Source: Oleispira antarctica RB-8
GTDB lineage: Bacteria; Pseudomonadota; Gammaproteobacteria; Pseudomonadales; Oceanobacteraceae
Length of the DNA: 64,000 nucleotides
Assembly (NCBI GenBank): GCA_000967895.1
Contig: FO203512.1
Span: forward strand, 1,511,350 to 1,575,349
Direction of reading: 5' to 3'
Positions 44,794-56,605 of this stretch are shown piece after piece. The notes beneath the pieces are model-generated. The model was not told the DNA's origin. It searched no databases and saw nothing but the letters and a program-made list of their open reading frames with translations. Position 1 is the first letter of the stretch. Each line of letters starts with the position of its first letter. Position numbers and translations under genes: made by a program.

Positions 44794-46941
44794 ATGATTT
44801 ACGACGGTACAGCCATCACGGTGAAAATGATTGAAGACGGCATCGCCGAACTTAACTTCAATCTAGATGGAGAGTCTGTTAACAAGTTTAACCGAGTGAC
44901 TCTTGAAAATTTAAAAGCAGCTACTGATGCCATTAAAGGCAACAGCGATGTTAAAGGTGTTTTAGTAACCTCAGGTAAAGATTGCTTTATCGTAGGTGCT
45001 GATATCACTGAATTCGGTGAAGCGTTCAAGCTTCCTGAAGAAGAAATCGTTGAGTGGATTGTTGAAGGCAACCAGATTTTCAATGCTATTGAAGATTTGC
45101 CAGTTCCTACTCTTACAGCCATCAACGGTATTGCGTTGGGCGGCGGTTTTGAAATGTGCTTAGCGACTGACTTCCGAGTTATGTCTGAAAAAGCCAAAGT
45201 AGGTTTGCCTGAAGTGAAACTGGGTCTTATGCCTGGTTTCGGCGGTACAGTTCGTCTGTCTCGTGTAATTGGTGCTGATAATGCGATCGAATGGATCTGC
45301 ATGGGCGCTGAGAACCGTGCTGATAAAGCTCTGAAAATGGGTGCTGTTGACGCTGTTGTTGCTCCTGAAGCGGTTCGTGAACAGTCTATCGCTATGTTGC
45401 AGTCTGCAATCGCTGGCGAGTTAGACTTTGAAGCACGTCGCGCTGTTAAGACGGGCAAAGGTCTTTTAGACTCGATGGAAAGCATGATGGTTTTCGAAAC
45501 TGCTAAAGGTTTCGTGAAAGGTCAGACTAAGGGTCATTACCCTGCGCCAATCGAAGCGATCAAGGTTATGCAAAAGCATCACAACCTTACTCGTGATAAA
45601 GCGCAAGCTGTTGAAGCAAAAGGTTTCGCTAAGTTAGCTAAGACAACTGAGTCTGCTGCACTTATCGGTTTGTTCAATAACGATCAGTTGTTGAAGAAAA
45701 AAGCCAAAGAATATGATGCCATTGCTAAGCCAGTTAATAAGGCTGCAGTATTAGGCGCAGGTATTATGGGCGGTGGTATCGCTTATATTTCTGCACTAAA
45801 AGGCACACCAATCCTAATGAAAGATATCGCAGAAGCGGGTATCGAGTTAGGTTTGAACGAAGCAAACAAACTTCTTTCTAAGCGCGTTGAGCGTAAGAAA
45901 ATGAAGCCTCTTGCAATGGGTGAAGCGCTTAACCGTATCCGTCCTACTTTGTCTTATGCAGAGTTTGGTGACGTTGATATCGTGGTTGAAGCGGTTGTTG
46001 AAAACCCTAAAGTTAAGGGCATCGTTTTAGCAGAAGTAGAGCAGCATGTTGGCGAAAACGCTATCATCGCTTCTAACACTTCTACTATCTCTATCGATTT
46101 CTTGGCTAAGAGTGTTAAGCGTCCTGAAAACTTCTTGGGTATGCACTTCTTTAACCCAGTACATATGATGCCTCTAGTAGAGATCATCCGTGGTGAGAAG
46201 ACGTCTGAAGAAGCGGTTGCAACGACTGTAGCTTATGCTAAGAAAATGGGTAAGACCCCTGTAGTTGTTAACGATTGCCCAGGTTTCTTGGTTAACCGTG
46301 TATTGTTCCCATACTTCGGCGGTTTCGCTGGCCTTATGAAAGACGGTGCTGATTTCCGTCAAATCGATAAGGTTATGGAGAAGTTCGGTTTCCCAATGGG
46401 TCCTGCTTATTTGATGGATGTTGTTGGTATTGATACCGGCAAACACGCCAACGATGTTATGGCTGAAGGTTTCCCAGAGCGCATGAAAGCTGACTTTACA
46501 TCTGCTATGGATGTATTGTACGAAAACGGTTTCTACGGTCAGAAAAATAACAAGGGTTTCTATACCTACGTTGAAGATAAGAAGGGCAAGCCGAAGAAAG
46601 TTTTCGATGAGTCTATTCTTGAGTTGCTTGCACCTGTATTGGGTGAAGCACGTGAATTCAGCGCTGAAGAAATCATTGCTCGCTGCATGATCCCAATGTG
46701 TAACGAAGTTGTTCGTTGTCTTGAAGAAGGCATCGTAGATACAGCTGCTGAAGCGGATATGGCTTTGGTATTCGGCGTTGGTTTCCCTCCATTCCGTGGT
46801 GGTGCTCTACGTTACATCGACACAGTGGGTCTTGCTAACTTCGTTGAACTTGCTGATAAGTACAAAGACATTAGCCCTCTATACCACGTAACTGACAAGA
46901 TGCGTGAAATGGCTGCTAATGGCGAAAGCTACTTCGGTTAA
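44794..46941 (+). CDS. fadB: Fatty acid oxidation complex alpha subunit
   Basis: Multifunctional beta-oxidation enzyme: enoyl-CoA hydratase/isomerase and 3-hydroxyacyl-CoA dehydrogenase. The 715-residue protein has a crotonase domain (about 1-190, with [16 protein letters not shown] and [19 protein letters not shown]) and a dehydrogenase part from about 312 ([35 protein letters not shown]). The ATG at 44794 has GGAG eight bases upstream; the longer frame from 44743 lacks support. Codon use is optimised as for an abundant protein. fadA follows after 27 bases. Confidence 0.97.
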   Translation: MIYDGTAITVKMIEDGIAELNFNLDGESVNKFNRVTLENLKAATDAIKGNSDVKGVLVTSGKDCFIVGADITEFGEAFKLPEEEIVEWIVEGNQIFNAIEDLPVPTLTAINGIALGGGFEMCLATDFRVMSEKAKVGLPEVKLGLMPGFGGTVRLSRVIGADNAIEWICMGAENRADKALKMGAVDAVVAPEAVREQSIAMLQSAIAGELDFEARRAVKTGKGLLDSMESMMVFETAKGFVKGQTKGHYPAPIEAIKVMQKHHNLTRDKAQAVEAKGFAKLAKTTESAALIGLFNNDQLLKKKAKEYDAIAKPVNKAAVLGAGIMGGGIAYISALKGTPILMKDIAEAGIELGLNEANKLLSKRVERKKMKPLAMGEALNRIRPTLSYAEFGDVDIVVEAVVENPKVKGIVLAEVEQHVGENAIIASNTSTISIDFLAKSVKRPENFLGMHFFNPVHMMPLVEIIRGEKTSEEAVATTVAYAKKMGKTPVVVNDCPGFLVNRVLFPYFGGFAGLMKDGADFRQIDKVMEKFGFPMGPAYLMDVVGIDTGKHANDVMAEGFPERMKADFTSAMDVLYENGFYGQKNNKGFYTYVEDKKGKPKKVFDESILELLAPVLGEAREFSAEEIIARCMIPMCNEVVRCLEEGIVDTAAEADMALVFGVGFPPFRGGALRYIDTVGLANFVELADKYKDISPLYHVTDKMREMAANGESYFG

Positions 46942-48147
<1,206 letters not shown>

Positions 48148-48190
48148 TTTCTATTTTGAAATAACTCAAGCTTCTAAATAAGTTGTAACG

Positions 48191-48238
48191 AAAAGCCGCT
48201 GTTCTCTTTAAGCAATTAAAGGGATCAGCGGCTTTTTT
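48191..48238 (+). terminator. Strong rho-independent terminator of fadBA
   Basis: AAAAGCCGCTG (48191-48201) pairs with CAGCGGCTTTT; the inner bases TCTCTTTA and TAAAGGGA extend the stem with one G-U pair. Six T end it. Confidence 0.92.
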
Positions 48239-48362
48239 GTGTATAGCAGAAAGTAGTTTTTCTGTTTGCATTAACTGTCTTTCCATATTAGATAAGGAGT
48301 TGTATATGGAATGGTCACAGTAAATTACGTTTGTTGGGATGCAATGTATCGTGTGGCAGGCT

Positions 48363-48770
48363 TTAATTGGTATTTTCTGACTTCTCCCAAGTGCAGTATT
48401 TAAAATTATTTTGGCAACAATCTTCGCCACAAGCCATTATCTCTCCATTGTCTAAATAGAGGATTCCACCATAATCAAATTTAAATCCTATGCTTTTATT
48501 CTTAATCGTAACCCATCCTTTTATTGAACAGCCTACAGTAGAGAATTCGTCATGTAGCTCTATTTGAGATATTGGCTTAGAAGTTGTCAATATATACTTT
48601 AGAGTGGAAACATCTATATCGTCACAATCATAATTGTTAACGTCTTTAAGTATGAAATCTGACTTTATATTGGTGAATTCCAGTTCAGGTTCATGGATAT
48701 TTATTACTTTGCTTGAAGAGCATGCTAAAAGAAAGCATGTACTTAAAAGAGTTACGATAAATTTTCTCAT
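48363..48770 (-). CDS. Cys-rich lipoprotein, possible immunity protein
   Basis: About 135 residues with a lipoprotein signal (MRKFIVTLLSTCFLLACSSS, lipobox LLAC). The mature part is small, mostly beta-predicted, and carries six further cysteines, four of them in CGEDCCQNNFKYC near the C-terminus, suggesting disulfides in the periplasm. The ATG at 48770 follows AGGGA and begins two bases after the stop of the amidase gene, so the two are one operon. I know no named family. A periplasmic guard protein against the amidase is an inference from the pairing. The DNA is more AT-rich than fadA. Confidence 0.65.
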   Translation of the reverse strand: MRKFIVTLLSTCFLLACSSSKVINIHEPELEFTNIKSDFILKDVNNYDCDDIDVSTLKYILTTSKPISQIELHDEFSTVGCSIKGWVTIKNKSIGFKFDYGGILYLDNGEIMACGEDCCQNNFKYCTWEKSENTN

Positions 48771-48771
48771 A

Positions 48772-49413
48772 TTATTTTTCCCTATGAATAGCATATGCTT
48801 TTAAAGCAGATGTGCCCTCTGATTTTTTCTCATCTTTATGTGCTACTTGCCCATGAGCATAAAGATCTTTGATGCTTAGTCCGTATAATGAAACAAGTTC
48901 ATCGACTAACCAAAATAATGAGTTTAGTTGTAGTTTGTTTGGCGTTTCGTAAGTCTCGCTCTTTTGAGATATTACGCCGACAACTTCAATGCCTAAGGAG
49001 TCTAAGTTGTGGGGGAAGCGAGCTGGATAATCTTTTTTTAATTCATGTCTAGTAACTAGTTTAAACTTCTTCCCCCATCGAGTGTTTTTCATATGGAGAA
49101 TGTTTTCTATTGCTTCAGCATCTGCCTTTTCGCATGATGAGTTAATTCTGCATTTGGAGTAAAGCTTGCCTACGTGCCAGCACTGCTTATTTAAACTAGC
49201 GGTCTGAAAAATTTTACCTGTTTCTGAAATAAGAAAATGAGTTCCTTCGGGTTTATTCTTCCAAGCATTTAATACTGATTGAGCATTATTTGAGCCAGTC
49301 CTATGTAGCACAATAGCGGTAATCGTACCTATAGGGGATTTTTCTATAGTAGGTCTGTGCTCTTTATGCACTTTTAGGTTGGTAATCCAACCGTCTTTAT
49401 CTTTATTTAGCAT
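48772..49413 (-). CDS. N-acetylmuramoyl-L-alanine amidase domain protein without signal peptide
   Basis: A 213-residue Amidase_2/PGRP-type zinc hydrolase predicted to cut the bond between MurNAc and the stem peptide. His37 in AIVLHRTG, the GTHFLISETGKIFQ strand pair, the GIEVVG strand and the late AHGQVAHKDEKKSEG (metal His) match the fold. At the third ligand position, where AmpD has Asp and T7 lysozyme Cys, the sequence has SE. There is no signal peptide or membrane helix, so reaching peptidoglycan needs lysis or a secretion machine. The second ATG of the close pair is the start, with AGGAAAG upstream. Phage or type VI effector origin is possible. Confidence 0.82.
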   Translation of the reverse strand: MLNKDKDGWITNLKVHKEHRPTIEKSPIGTITAIVLHRTGSNNAQSVLNAWKNKPEGTHFLISETGKIFQTASLNKQCWHVGKLYSKCRINSSCEKADAEAIENILHMKNTRWGKKFKLVTRHELKKDYPARFPHNLDSLGIEVVGVISQKSETYETPNKLQLNSLFWLVDELVSLYGLSIKDLYAHGQVAHKDEKKSEGTSALKAYAIHREK

Positions 49414-49796
49414 TCATCTTTCCTTTGAGTGGAACATCCATTACTAAGCTCGAAAGCTAGTTTCAGAAGGCATAATATGCGTAGAGAGCTCAATTAGCAA
49501 TTCGCCCGAAAGCCTCAGTTAAGCAGTTGTAGCCACTAAAAACTAAACTAAAGAACTGCTCACTTTACACTCTATCGTCAATTTATTGATTTCTAATTAC
49601 ACTTTTCTCTTGAGGTATTTTCTATGGAGTATTGGGTGAGGGGTTGCTGATGTTTGTATTATAATTTCTCAAGTTACAATAGAGTAGCTAAGGGATGTCT
49701 TGGAACAGAGAGCTACTGTCAGGTATAGTAATGCGATCAAGTAGGTGATCTGTTAGAATGTCCTGATAATCCAAACAATGTAAAAGTGAATAAATC
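49414..49796. other. Intergenic region with no gene seen
   Basis: 383 bases upstream of both divergent genes. It has a TATAAT at 49660-49665 without a matching -35 box, an extended -10-like TGTTAGAAT at 49751-49759, and a short inverted repeat AGTAGCT/AGCTACT (49683-49717). No reading frame with a good ribosome binding site was found. Confidence 0.5.
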
Positions 49797-50060
49797 ATGA
49801 CTGATGTAATTAACGAAGAAACGAATGATGAGATTGTCGAACGCAACTTTGACGATCGCACTGACGAAGACAAAGAAGCCTTTCTAACTCAGACTTGGTG
49901 TAATGCCTGTCAGGCTGCTGACTTAGGTATGGTTGAGCCAAAAGAATATGAGCTGAACGGCGTGATTATCGTTGAAGGAAAATGTAAGAAGTGTGGCGAA
50001 GTTAGTTTGACTGAAGTCGCTGATGAAAGCACCGATGGTGAATGGGAAGACGAGCGTTAA
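49797..50060 (+). CDS. Small zinc-ribbon protein
   Basis: An acidic 87-residue protein with two Cys pairs, TWCNACQAADLG and GKCKKCGEVSL, about 26 residues apart, forming a probable zinc ribbon. The termini are rich in Asp/Glu. Similar small proteins are widespread as hypothetical proteins in gammaproteobacteria; a molecular role is not known to me. A strong terminator lies just after the stop. Confidence 0.8.
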   Translation: MTDVINEETNDEIVERNFDDRTDEDKEAFLTQTWCNACQAADLGMVEPKEYELNGVIIVEGKCKKCGEVSLTEVADESTDGEWEDER

Positions 50061-50080
50061 TACGTTTTCTTTCGCAGATA

Positions 50081-50119
50081 AAAAAAGCGCATCGACTTAA
50101 CAGTCCATGCGCTTTTTTT
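50081..50119. terminator. Bidirectional rho-independent terminator
   Basis: AAAAAAGCGCAT (50081-50092) and ATGCGCTTTTTT (50108-50119) form a perfect stem with T-runs on both strands, serving the convergent zinc-ribbon and ytoQ-like genes. Confidence 0.9.
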
Positions 50120-50136
50120 GCCTATTTTAAACAGAC

Positions 50137-50579
50137 TTATTGATCGCGAGCGATATACTTGAAAATTTCAACCACTTGCTCTGGGGTTTCACAGACCGCT
50201 TGAGCCGCAGCATCAACCTCTTTAAGAGGGTGAGTGATCTTTGGGTCGTGCATCACGATCAACGACTTATTCAAGGCCGCCGCATAACCTGCATCAAACG
50301 CCGCATTCCACTGCTTATATTTATCACCAAAACGAACCACAACAATATCCGCATCGTTGATTAATTTACGCGTGCGTAACGCATTAATCTTTGAGGCTTT
50401 GTGATCTTTCCAAAAAGGATTCTCTTCAGCGCCAAGAATCACCTCACCGCAATCATCACTGGCTTCATGATTTGTGATTGGGCCAGATAGCTCAATATCC
50501 AAAGCCGCGGCTTTAATGCCTTCGGCGATCGTAGTGCGCCAGTCGGAATGAATCTCACCGGACAAATAAACTTTTAATC

Positions 50580-50583
<4 letters not shown>
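50137..50583 (-). CDS. YtoQ-like protein
   Basis: About 148 residues beginning MRLKVYLSGEIHSDWR and containing GPITNHEASDDCG, ADIVVVRFGDKYKQWNAAFDAGYAAAL and SLIVMHDP. This is the YtoQ family, distantly related to nucleoside 2-deoxyribosyltransferases; the reaction is not established. The ATG at 50583 has AGGAG upstream and overlaps the DUF2069 stop as ATGA, so it is the last gene of the arsC-wrbA-DUF2069-ytoQ unit. Confidence 0.85.
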
Positions 50584-51939
<1,356 letters not shown>

Positions 51940-52041
51940 GCTAATGTTTAAAAGGGCTAATAGCAGTATTGTAGCGAAAAGATCGTTATCATTCACCGCA
52001 AACAGTTAAGCTTATCGAGAATTTAACCAAAGGACTCACGA

Positions 52042-53448
52042 GTGAAGGCAACATTTCAGAATCTTGTGCAAAAAATACAGCAGCAAGCCGGCATTGCTTT
52101 ATTAATGGCCGCGATTAAACGATTTTCCGCTTTAGAACATAAAGCGCATGCGGCGGCGTTAACGTATACCACTTTATTTGCCCTTGTGCCGTTATTGACC
52201 GTGACATACTCCGTATTATCGATGATTCCTTCATTACAGGATAATCGCAGTGATATAGAACAACTAATGATCGGCAACCTTGTGCCCTCATCGGGTGATG
52301 TGTTGATGGGCTATTTGCACCAATTCTCGCAGCAAGCACAGAAGCTTACGGTAGTTGGTATCATCTTATTAGCGGTCACCGCGTTTATGATGTTGCGCAG
52401 CATTGAAAATACCTTCAATCAAGTTTGGTTATTAAAACGAGGCAGAAAAGGGCTATCAAGTTTCTTACTTTACTGGGGGATTCTGAGTTTAGGGCCATTA
52501 ATGCTCAGTGCTGGCATTGCCGCGAGTTCTTATTTTGCTTCGTTGAGTTTATGGCAAGAGGATTGGGTGCCTACTTATGGCACTATGGCTTTAGGATTAC
52601 TGATTCCTTATACCACCAGTTTTTTTGCGTTTACTTTAATCTATTGGGCCGTACCGAATTGTAATGTGCCTTTAAAGCATGCGGCGATTGGCGGCAGTTT
52701 GGTCGCTTTATTTTTTGAAATAGGGCAGGAAATATTTGCTGAAGTAACGACACTTTTTCCCTCTTATCAGTTGATTTATGGAGCGTTTGCAGCGGTTCCT
52801 TTGTTTTTAATGTGGTTGTATCTTTCTTGGTTGTTGATTTTATTTGGTGCGGAAATTGTTTATCAACTGGGGGCTGGGCGTCTGAATGAACAAGATGAAT
52901 TAGCGAATGTCGATCATACGTTGGCGCTGCATTTATTATCCATGTTGCATGCTCAGCAAGTTAAGGGCGAGGGCTTGTCGTTGATCGATTTTAAACAATC
53001 GATTTCGCACAATAAAGCGAAAAGAACAGGATATGGCAGTTTGCGAAAAACTCTCACGTATTTAGAAAAATTAAAATTAATTATTATAAAAGAAAATGAA
53101 CATTACTTTCTAATACGCGACCTGAATCAATACACTTTATACGATTACTTAAAGCACATAGCGCCTAAAAAATGGTTAGATTTGGTTAATTCAGACCTTT
53201 TTCAGAATGCTGCGAATTTAGATGTCGTAGGTTCGAATGGTAGGGGATTAACGTCAGCTGGGTTAATAGAACTAAAACAAACTCTTATCCATGAACAGAG
53301 CGAACTAAAGAAAGGTATGTCGATAGGGTTGGATATTTATTTATCGTCAAAAATAAATAGTACAGTAAATAGCACAGTAGCCATCGATAATGACATTGTT
53401 CATGAAAGTAAGAACGTCCAAGACAGTAATGATGAGAGTAAAAAATAA
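52042..53448 (+). CDS. YihY/BrkB family inner-membrane protein
   Basis: A 468-residue protein with six membrane helices in the first 270 residues (including AALTYTTLFALVPLLTVTYSVL and GGSLVALFFEIGQEIFA), the YihY core once misnamed RNase BN. A soluble C-terminal half of about 190 residues looks like a winged-helix region (LSLIDFKQSISHNKAKRTGYGSLRKTLTYLEKLKL) followed by a low-complexity tail. Start GTG at 52042 behind AGGA. The stop overlaps the next start by one base. Transported substrate, if any, unknown. Confidence 0.88.
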   Translation: MKATFQNLVQKIQQQAGIALLMAAIKRFSALEHKAHAAALTYTTLFALVPLLTVTYSVLSMIPSLQDNRSDIEQLMIGNLVPSSGDVLMGYLHQFSQQAQKLTVVGIILLAVTAFMMLRSIENTFNQVWLLKRGRKGLSSFLLYWGILSLGPLMLSAGIAASSYFASLSLWQEDWVPTYGTMALGLLIPYTTSFFAFTLIYWAVPNCNVPLKHAAIGGSLVALFFEIGQEIFAEVTTLFPSYQLIYGAFAAVPLFLMWLYLSWLLILFGAEIVYQLGAGRLNEQDELANVDHTLALHLLSMLHAQQVKGEGLSLIDFKQSISHNKAKRTGYGSLRKTLTYLEKLKLIIIKENEHYFLIRDLNQYTLYDYLKHIAPKKWLDLVNSDLFQNAANLDVVGSNGRGLTSAGLIELKQTLIHEQSELKKGMSIGLDIYLSSKINSTVNSTVAIDNDIVHESKNVQDSNDESKK

Positions 53449-53993
53449 TGAACGCCGTTAAGTATGCTCTGATTATTGCGTGTTTTTTTTTAGTGGCCTG
53501 TAATCCGTTGTCTAATACAGAGACTCAAACAGTTGAAGCTAACGTAGATAAATCTTCTGGCGATGCTGCTCTCAAAGACATTGTCCTCAACAATGATATC
53601 CCTAAAGATTATTGGGCAGGGCAATGGCGGGTGATTAATATTTGGGCCGAGTGGTGTAAGCCTTGCTGGCAAGAAATTCCAGAATTAAATGAGTTTTTTG
53701 TGACACAAAAAAATACCCAGATTAAATTATTGGGCTTTAACTTTGACGAGCTAGAGTCCACTGAACTGGTGATGTTAAAAGAAAAAATGTCGATACAGTT
53801 TCCGATCTTAAATCAGTGGCCAGAGGTGTGGACGAAGCCAGACATAAAAGGTCTACCCGCGACGGTGATTATATCCCCTGATAATTTAATAATCGATATT
53901 CTATGGGGGCCACAAACGGTTGCTAGCCTAGATAAAGGGATTGCTGATGCGAAGGGGGTTGTTGAAAATAGTTTGAAAGAAGGTGATGAGTAA
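53448..53993 (+). CDS. TlpA/ResA-like thioredoxin-fold lipoprotein
   Basis: A 181-residue periplasmic thiol-disulfide protein. The signal ends in lipobox FLVAC, so it is probably lipid-anchored. The active site is WAEWCKPCWQE, with the cis-Pro loop in GLPATVIIS. Likely a reductase supporting cytochrome c or other periplasmic thiols. It overlaps the YihY-like gene and is probably in the same operon. Confidence 0.9.
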   Translation: MNAVKYALIIACFFLVACNPLSNTETQTVEANVDKSSGDAALKDIVLNNDIPKDYWAGQWRVINIWAEWCKPCWQEIPELNEFFVTQKNTQIKLLGFNFDELESTELVMLKEKMSIQFPILNQWPEVWTKPDIKGLPATVIISPDNLIIDILWGPQTVASLDKGIADAKGVVENSLKEGDE

Positions 53994-54069
53994 GGCGAGA
54001 CGTTGATTAATTAATGAGAAGGCCAGCTATTTACAAAGAGCTATTTGAAAAGAAGCATTTGATAAGAAA

Positions 54070-54669
54070 CTATTGATGATCAACGAACCAATATTTTTGC
54101 CAAAAATTCATGACTTTCTCAGGGTACTTGGTACGGCCTAAACTGCCGTTATAACGCGCGAGGGCTCGAATCCAATCGCCTTTTTCGCGCTTTAAATAAT
54201 GCTTCAGAATTGTGCAGCCATACCGTAAATTAATCGCCGCATTGATTAAATTATCGTCTTTACGCCCTAGCTCTTTTTTCCAAAATGGCATCACCTGCAT
54301 TAAACCTTGAGCGCCGACATAAGACACTGCATAAGGGTTAAAAGCACTTTCAACGTGAATGACTGAGATAACTAATTCTGGGGATAAATCGGCTCGGGTT
54401 GCTTCTTGGTGAACCATACGTAATAACGTTAAACGCTCTTGCGGATCTTTAATAAAACGCGTTAGTCGCGCCGACATATCAACCAGCCAAACTTGCGCTT
54501 CAAATTCATCATCAAAACTGTTGGCGTCAGCAACAGCTTCTGCCAAAGCTTGTTTTAGAATCGGGTCGACCTGCTTTAACGCATGAGCGTTAAGAGGAAA
54601 AACAGCGACTGAAAAAAACGCCAGTATTAACAGTAATAATGGCGAGGTCTTTCTCAGTCGCATTATCAT
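54070..54669 (-). CDS. Lytic murein transglycosylase (SLT domain)
   Basis: A 199-residue secreted muramidase-like enzyme that cleaves peptidoglycan with 1,6-anhydro-MurNAc formation. A signal peptide (LLLLILAFFSVAVFPLNAHA) leads to an SLT domain; the catalytic Glu is in ISVIHVESAFNPYAVS, followed by GAQGLMQVMP and ALARYNGS. The start at 54669 is three bases after the proS stop; an ATG at 54663 is an alternative. The short size fits the small MltE/Slt-like group. Confidence 0.9.
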   Translation of the reverse strand: MIMRLRKTSPLLLLILAFFSVAVFPLNAHALKQVDPILKQALAEAVADANSFDDEFEAQVWLVDMSARLTRFIKDPQERLTLLRMVHQEATRADLSPELVISVIHVESAFNPYAVSYVGAQGLMQVMPFWKKELGRKDDNLINAAINLRYGCTILKHYLKREKGDWIRALARYNGSLGRTKYPEKVMNFWQKYWFVDHQ

Positions 54670-54672
54670 GAC

Positions 54673-56427
54673 TTAAGCTTTAATCGAATTTTTTAAGAAA
54701 TCGACGATGTCATTGACGGCAATTTCTTGCTTATCGGCTTCACGGCGATTCTTATATTCAATCGTGCCAGCTTCTAAACCACGATCACTGACAACGATAC
54801 GGTGTGGAATACCCATCAATTCCATATCAGCAAATTTAACACCTGGGCTGGTTTTCTTATCACGATCGTCAAAGAAAACGTCAATGCCTAAGGCTGTTAA
54901 CTCGTTATATAAGGCTTCAGACTTTTCTCGCACCGCTTCAGATTTGTGAGCGCCCATCGGCACAATACCCAGAGTGAAAGGGGCAATCGCATCTGGCCAA
55001 ATAATGCCGTTTTCATCGTTGTTTTGCTCGATAGCAGCAGCGACTACACGGCTAATACCAATACCATAACAACCCATCGTCATGGTTCTATCTTTACCAT
55101 TTTGGTCAAGGACAGAGGCTTTAAGTGCTTCTGAATATTTAGTACCGAGTTGGAAAATATGACCCACTTCGATTCCACGTTTGATTTCGATGTTACCTGT
55201 ACCGCAAGGGCTTGGGTCACCGGCAACGACGTTGCGTAGATCAGCGATTTCGGTCATCGCGGCATCACGCTCCCAGTTTGCGCCAGTCATGTGTTTATCG
55301 TCTTCGTTAGCACCGCAGACAAAATTAGAACAATGGGCTGCGCTGCGATCAACAATGACATCGATGCCTTTATCGATTAAACCGATGGGACCTAAAGAAC
55401 CTGTACCAGCACCTATTACATCGCGGATTTGTGCATCGCTTGCGAAGACTAGAGGATCAGCAACTTGGGTGAGTTTTTCAGCTTTAATTTCATTCAGCTC
55501 GTGGTCGCCACGAACAATCAAGGCCACCAATGGCGCTGGCTCTTCTGCTTTGATCTGCTTTTCAGTTTGAGCACCTAAGACGATGAGGGTTTTAATTACG
55601 TTTTTAGCATCAACGTTTAATAAGTTGCAGACATCTTCGATGCTATGGGTTTCTGGTGTATCAATGCAGGTTAACTCAGCACTTGCCGCTGAGCGATCGC
55701 CCGTGGGTGCAAGCGCTTCTGCTAGTTCAATGTTCGCTGCATAGTCAGAGCCATCAGAGAAGGCAATATCGTCTTCACCCGATTCGGCTAATACATGAAA
55801 CTCGTGTGACTTAGCGCCACCGATAGAGCCTGAATCTGCTTCCACAGGACGAAAGTTCAAACCAAAGCGATTGAATATACGGGTATAAGCACCGTGCATT
55901 TTATCGTAAGTTTGGTCTAGGCTTTCTTGATCTGCGTGAAAAGAGTAGGCATCTTTCATGATGAATTCACGTGAACGCATCACACCAAAGCGTGGACGGG
56001 TTTCGTCACGGAATTTAGTTTGTACTTGATAGAAGGTAATTGGTAGCTGCTTATAGCTAGATAATTCATTGCGAGCTAAGTCAGTGATCACTTCTTCGTG
56101 AGTTGGCCCTACACAAAAATCACGACCATGACGGTCTTTTACGCGCAATAATTCGCCGCCATATTGAAACCAGCGCCCAGTTTCTTGCCATAATTCCGCA
56201 GGTTGAACCGCAGGCATCAATACTTCAAGAGCATCTGCCTTGTTCATCTCTTCGCGTACAATTCCTTCAACCTTGCGCAAAGTACGTAAACCTAGGGGCA
56301 ACCAAGTGTATAAACCGGAGGCCAATTTACGAATCATACCTGCACGTAGCATCAGCTGGTGGCTGATAACAACGGCATCCGTAGGGGTTTCTTTTACGGT
56401 GGCGATTAAGAATTGAGTTGCGCGCAT
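54673..56427 (-). CDS. proS: Prolyl-tRNA synthetase
   Basis: Class II aminoacyl-tRNA synthetase charging tRNA-Pro. The 584 residues include motif 1/2 segments ([60 protein letters not shown]), the YbaK-type editing insertion (about 225-400, [11 protein letters not shown] to [11 protein letters not shown]), motif 3 ([16 protein letters not shown]) and an anticodon-binding C-terminus ([22 protein letters not shown]). This is the bacterial form with editing domain. Confidence 0.98.
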   Translation of the reverse strand: MRATQFLIATVKETPTDAVVISHQLMLRAGMIRKLASGLYTWLPLGLRTLRKVEGIVREEMNKADALEVLMPAVQPAELWQETGRWFQYGGELLRVKDRHGRDFCVGPTHEEVITDLARNELSSYKQLPITFYQVQTKFRDETRPRFGVMRSREFIMKDAYSFHADQESLDQTYDKMHGAYTRIFNRFGLNFRPVEADSGSIGGAKSHEFHVLAESGEDDIAFSDGSDYAANIELAEALAPTGDRSAASAELTCIDTPETHSIEDVCNLLNVDAKNVIKTLIVLGAQTEKQIKAEEPAPLVALIVRGDHELNEIKAEKLTQVADPLVFASDAQIRDVIGAGTGSLGPIGLIDKGIDVIVDRSAAHCSNFVCGANEDDKHMTGANWERDAAMTEIADLRNVVAGDPSPCGTGNIEIKRGIEVGHIFQLGTKYSEALKASVLDQNGKDRTMTMGCYGIGISRVVAAAIEQNNDENGIIWPDAIAPFTLGIVPMGAHKSEAVREKSEALYNELTALGIDVFFDDRDKKTSPGVKFADMELMGIPHRIVVSDRGLEAGTIEYKNRREADKQEIAVNDIVDFLKNSIKA

Positions 56428-56605
56428 ATTTGAGGCTCTTGATTCATCGAGTATTAGGGTGGATCTGATGGCTGAATTCTAATGCTTTTCGCGCTTTGCC
56501 GCAATAAAAGCGCGTGCTTATCGATACTGCCATAAGGTGATGTTGCTATGAATTGTCTAGTATAAACAGAACAAATCTTTAATATGAGCATCATTATTTT
56601 TAATC

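Noticed and set aside
44799-45485. Long minus-strand ORF (228 codons) opposite fadB
   Set aside because: Antisense shadow of the codon-biased fadB gene; Ser/Pro-rich composition, no ribosome binding site and no recognisable domain.
49644-49665. Promoter with TATAAT at 49660-49665
   Set aside because: The closest -35-like word TTGCTG is only 10 bases upstream and no better one exists at 16-18 bases, so it is not called as a promoter.
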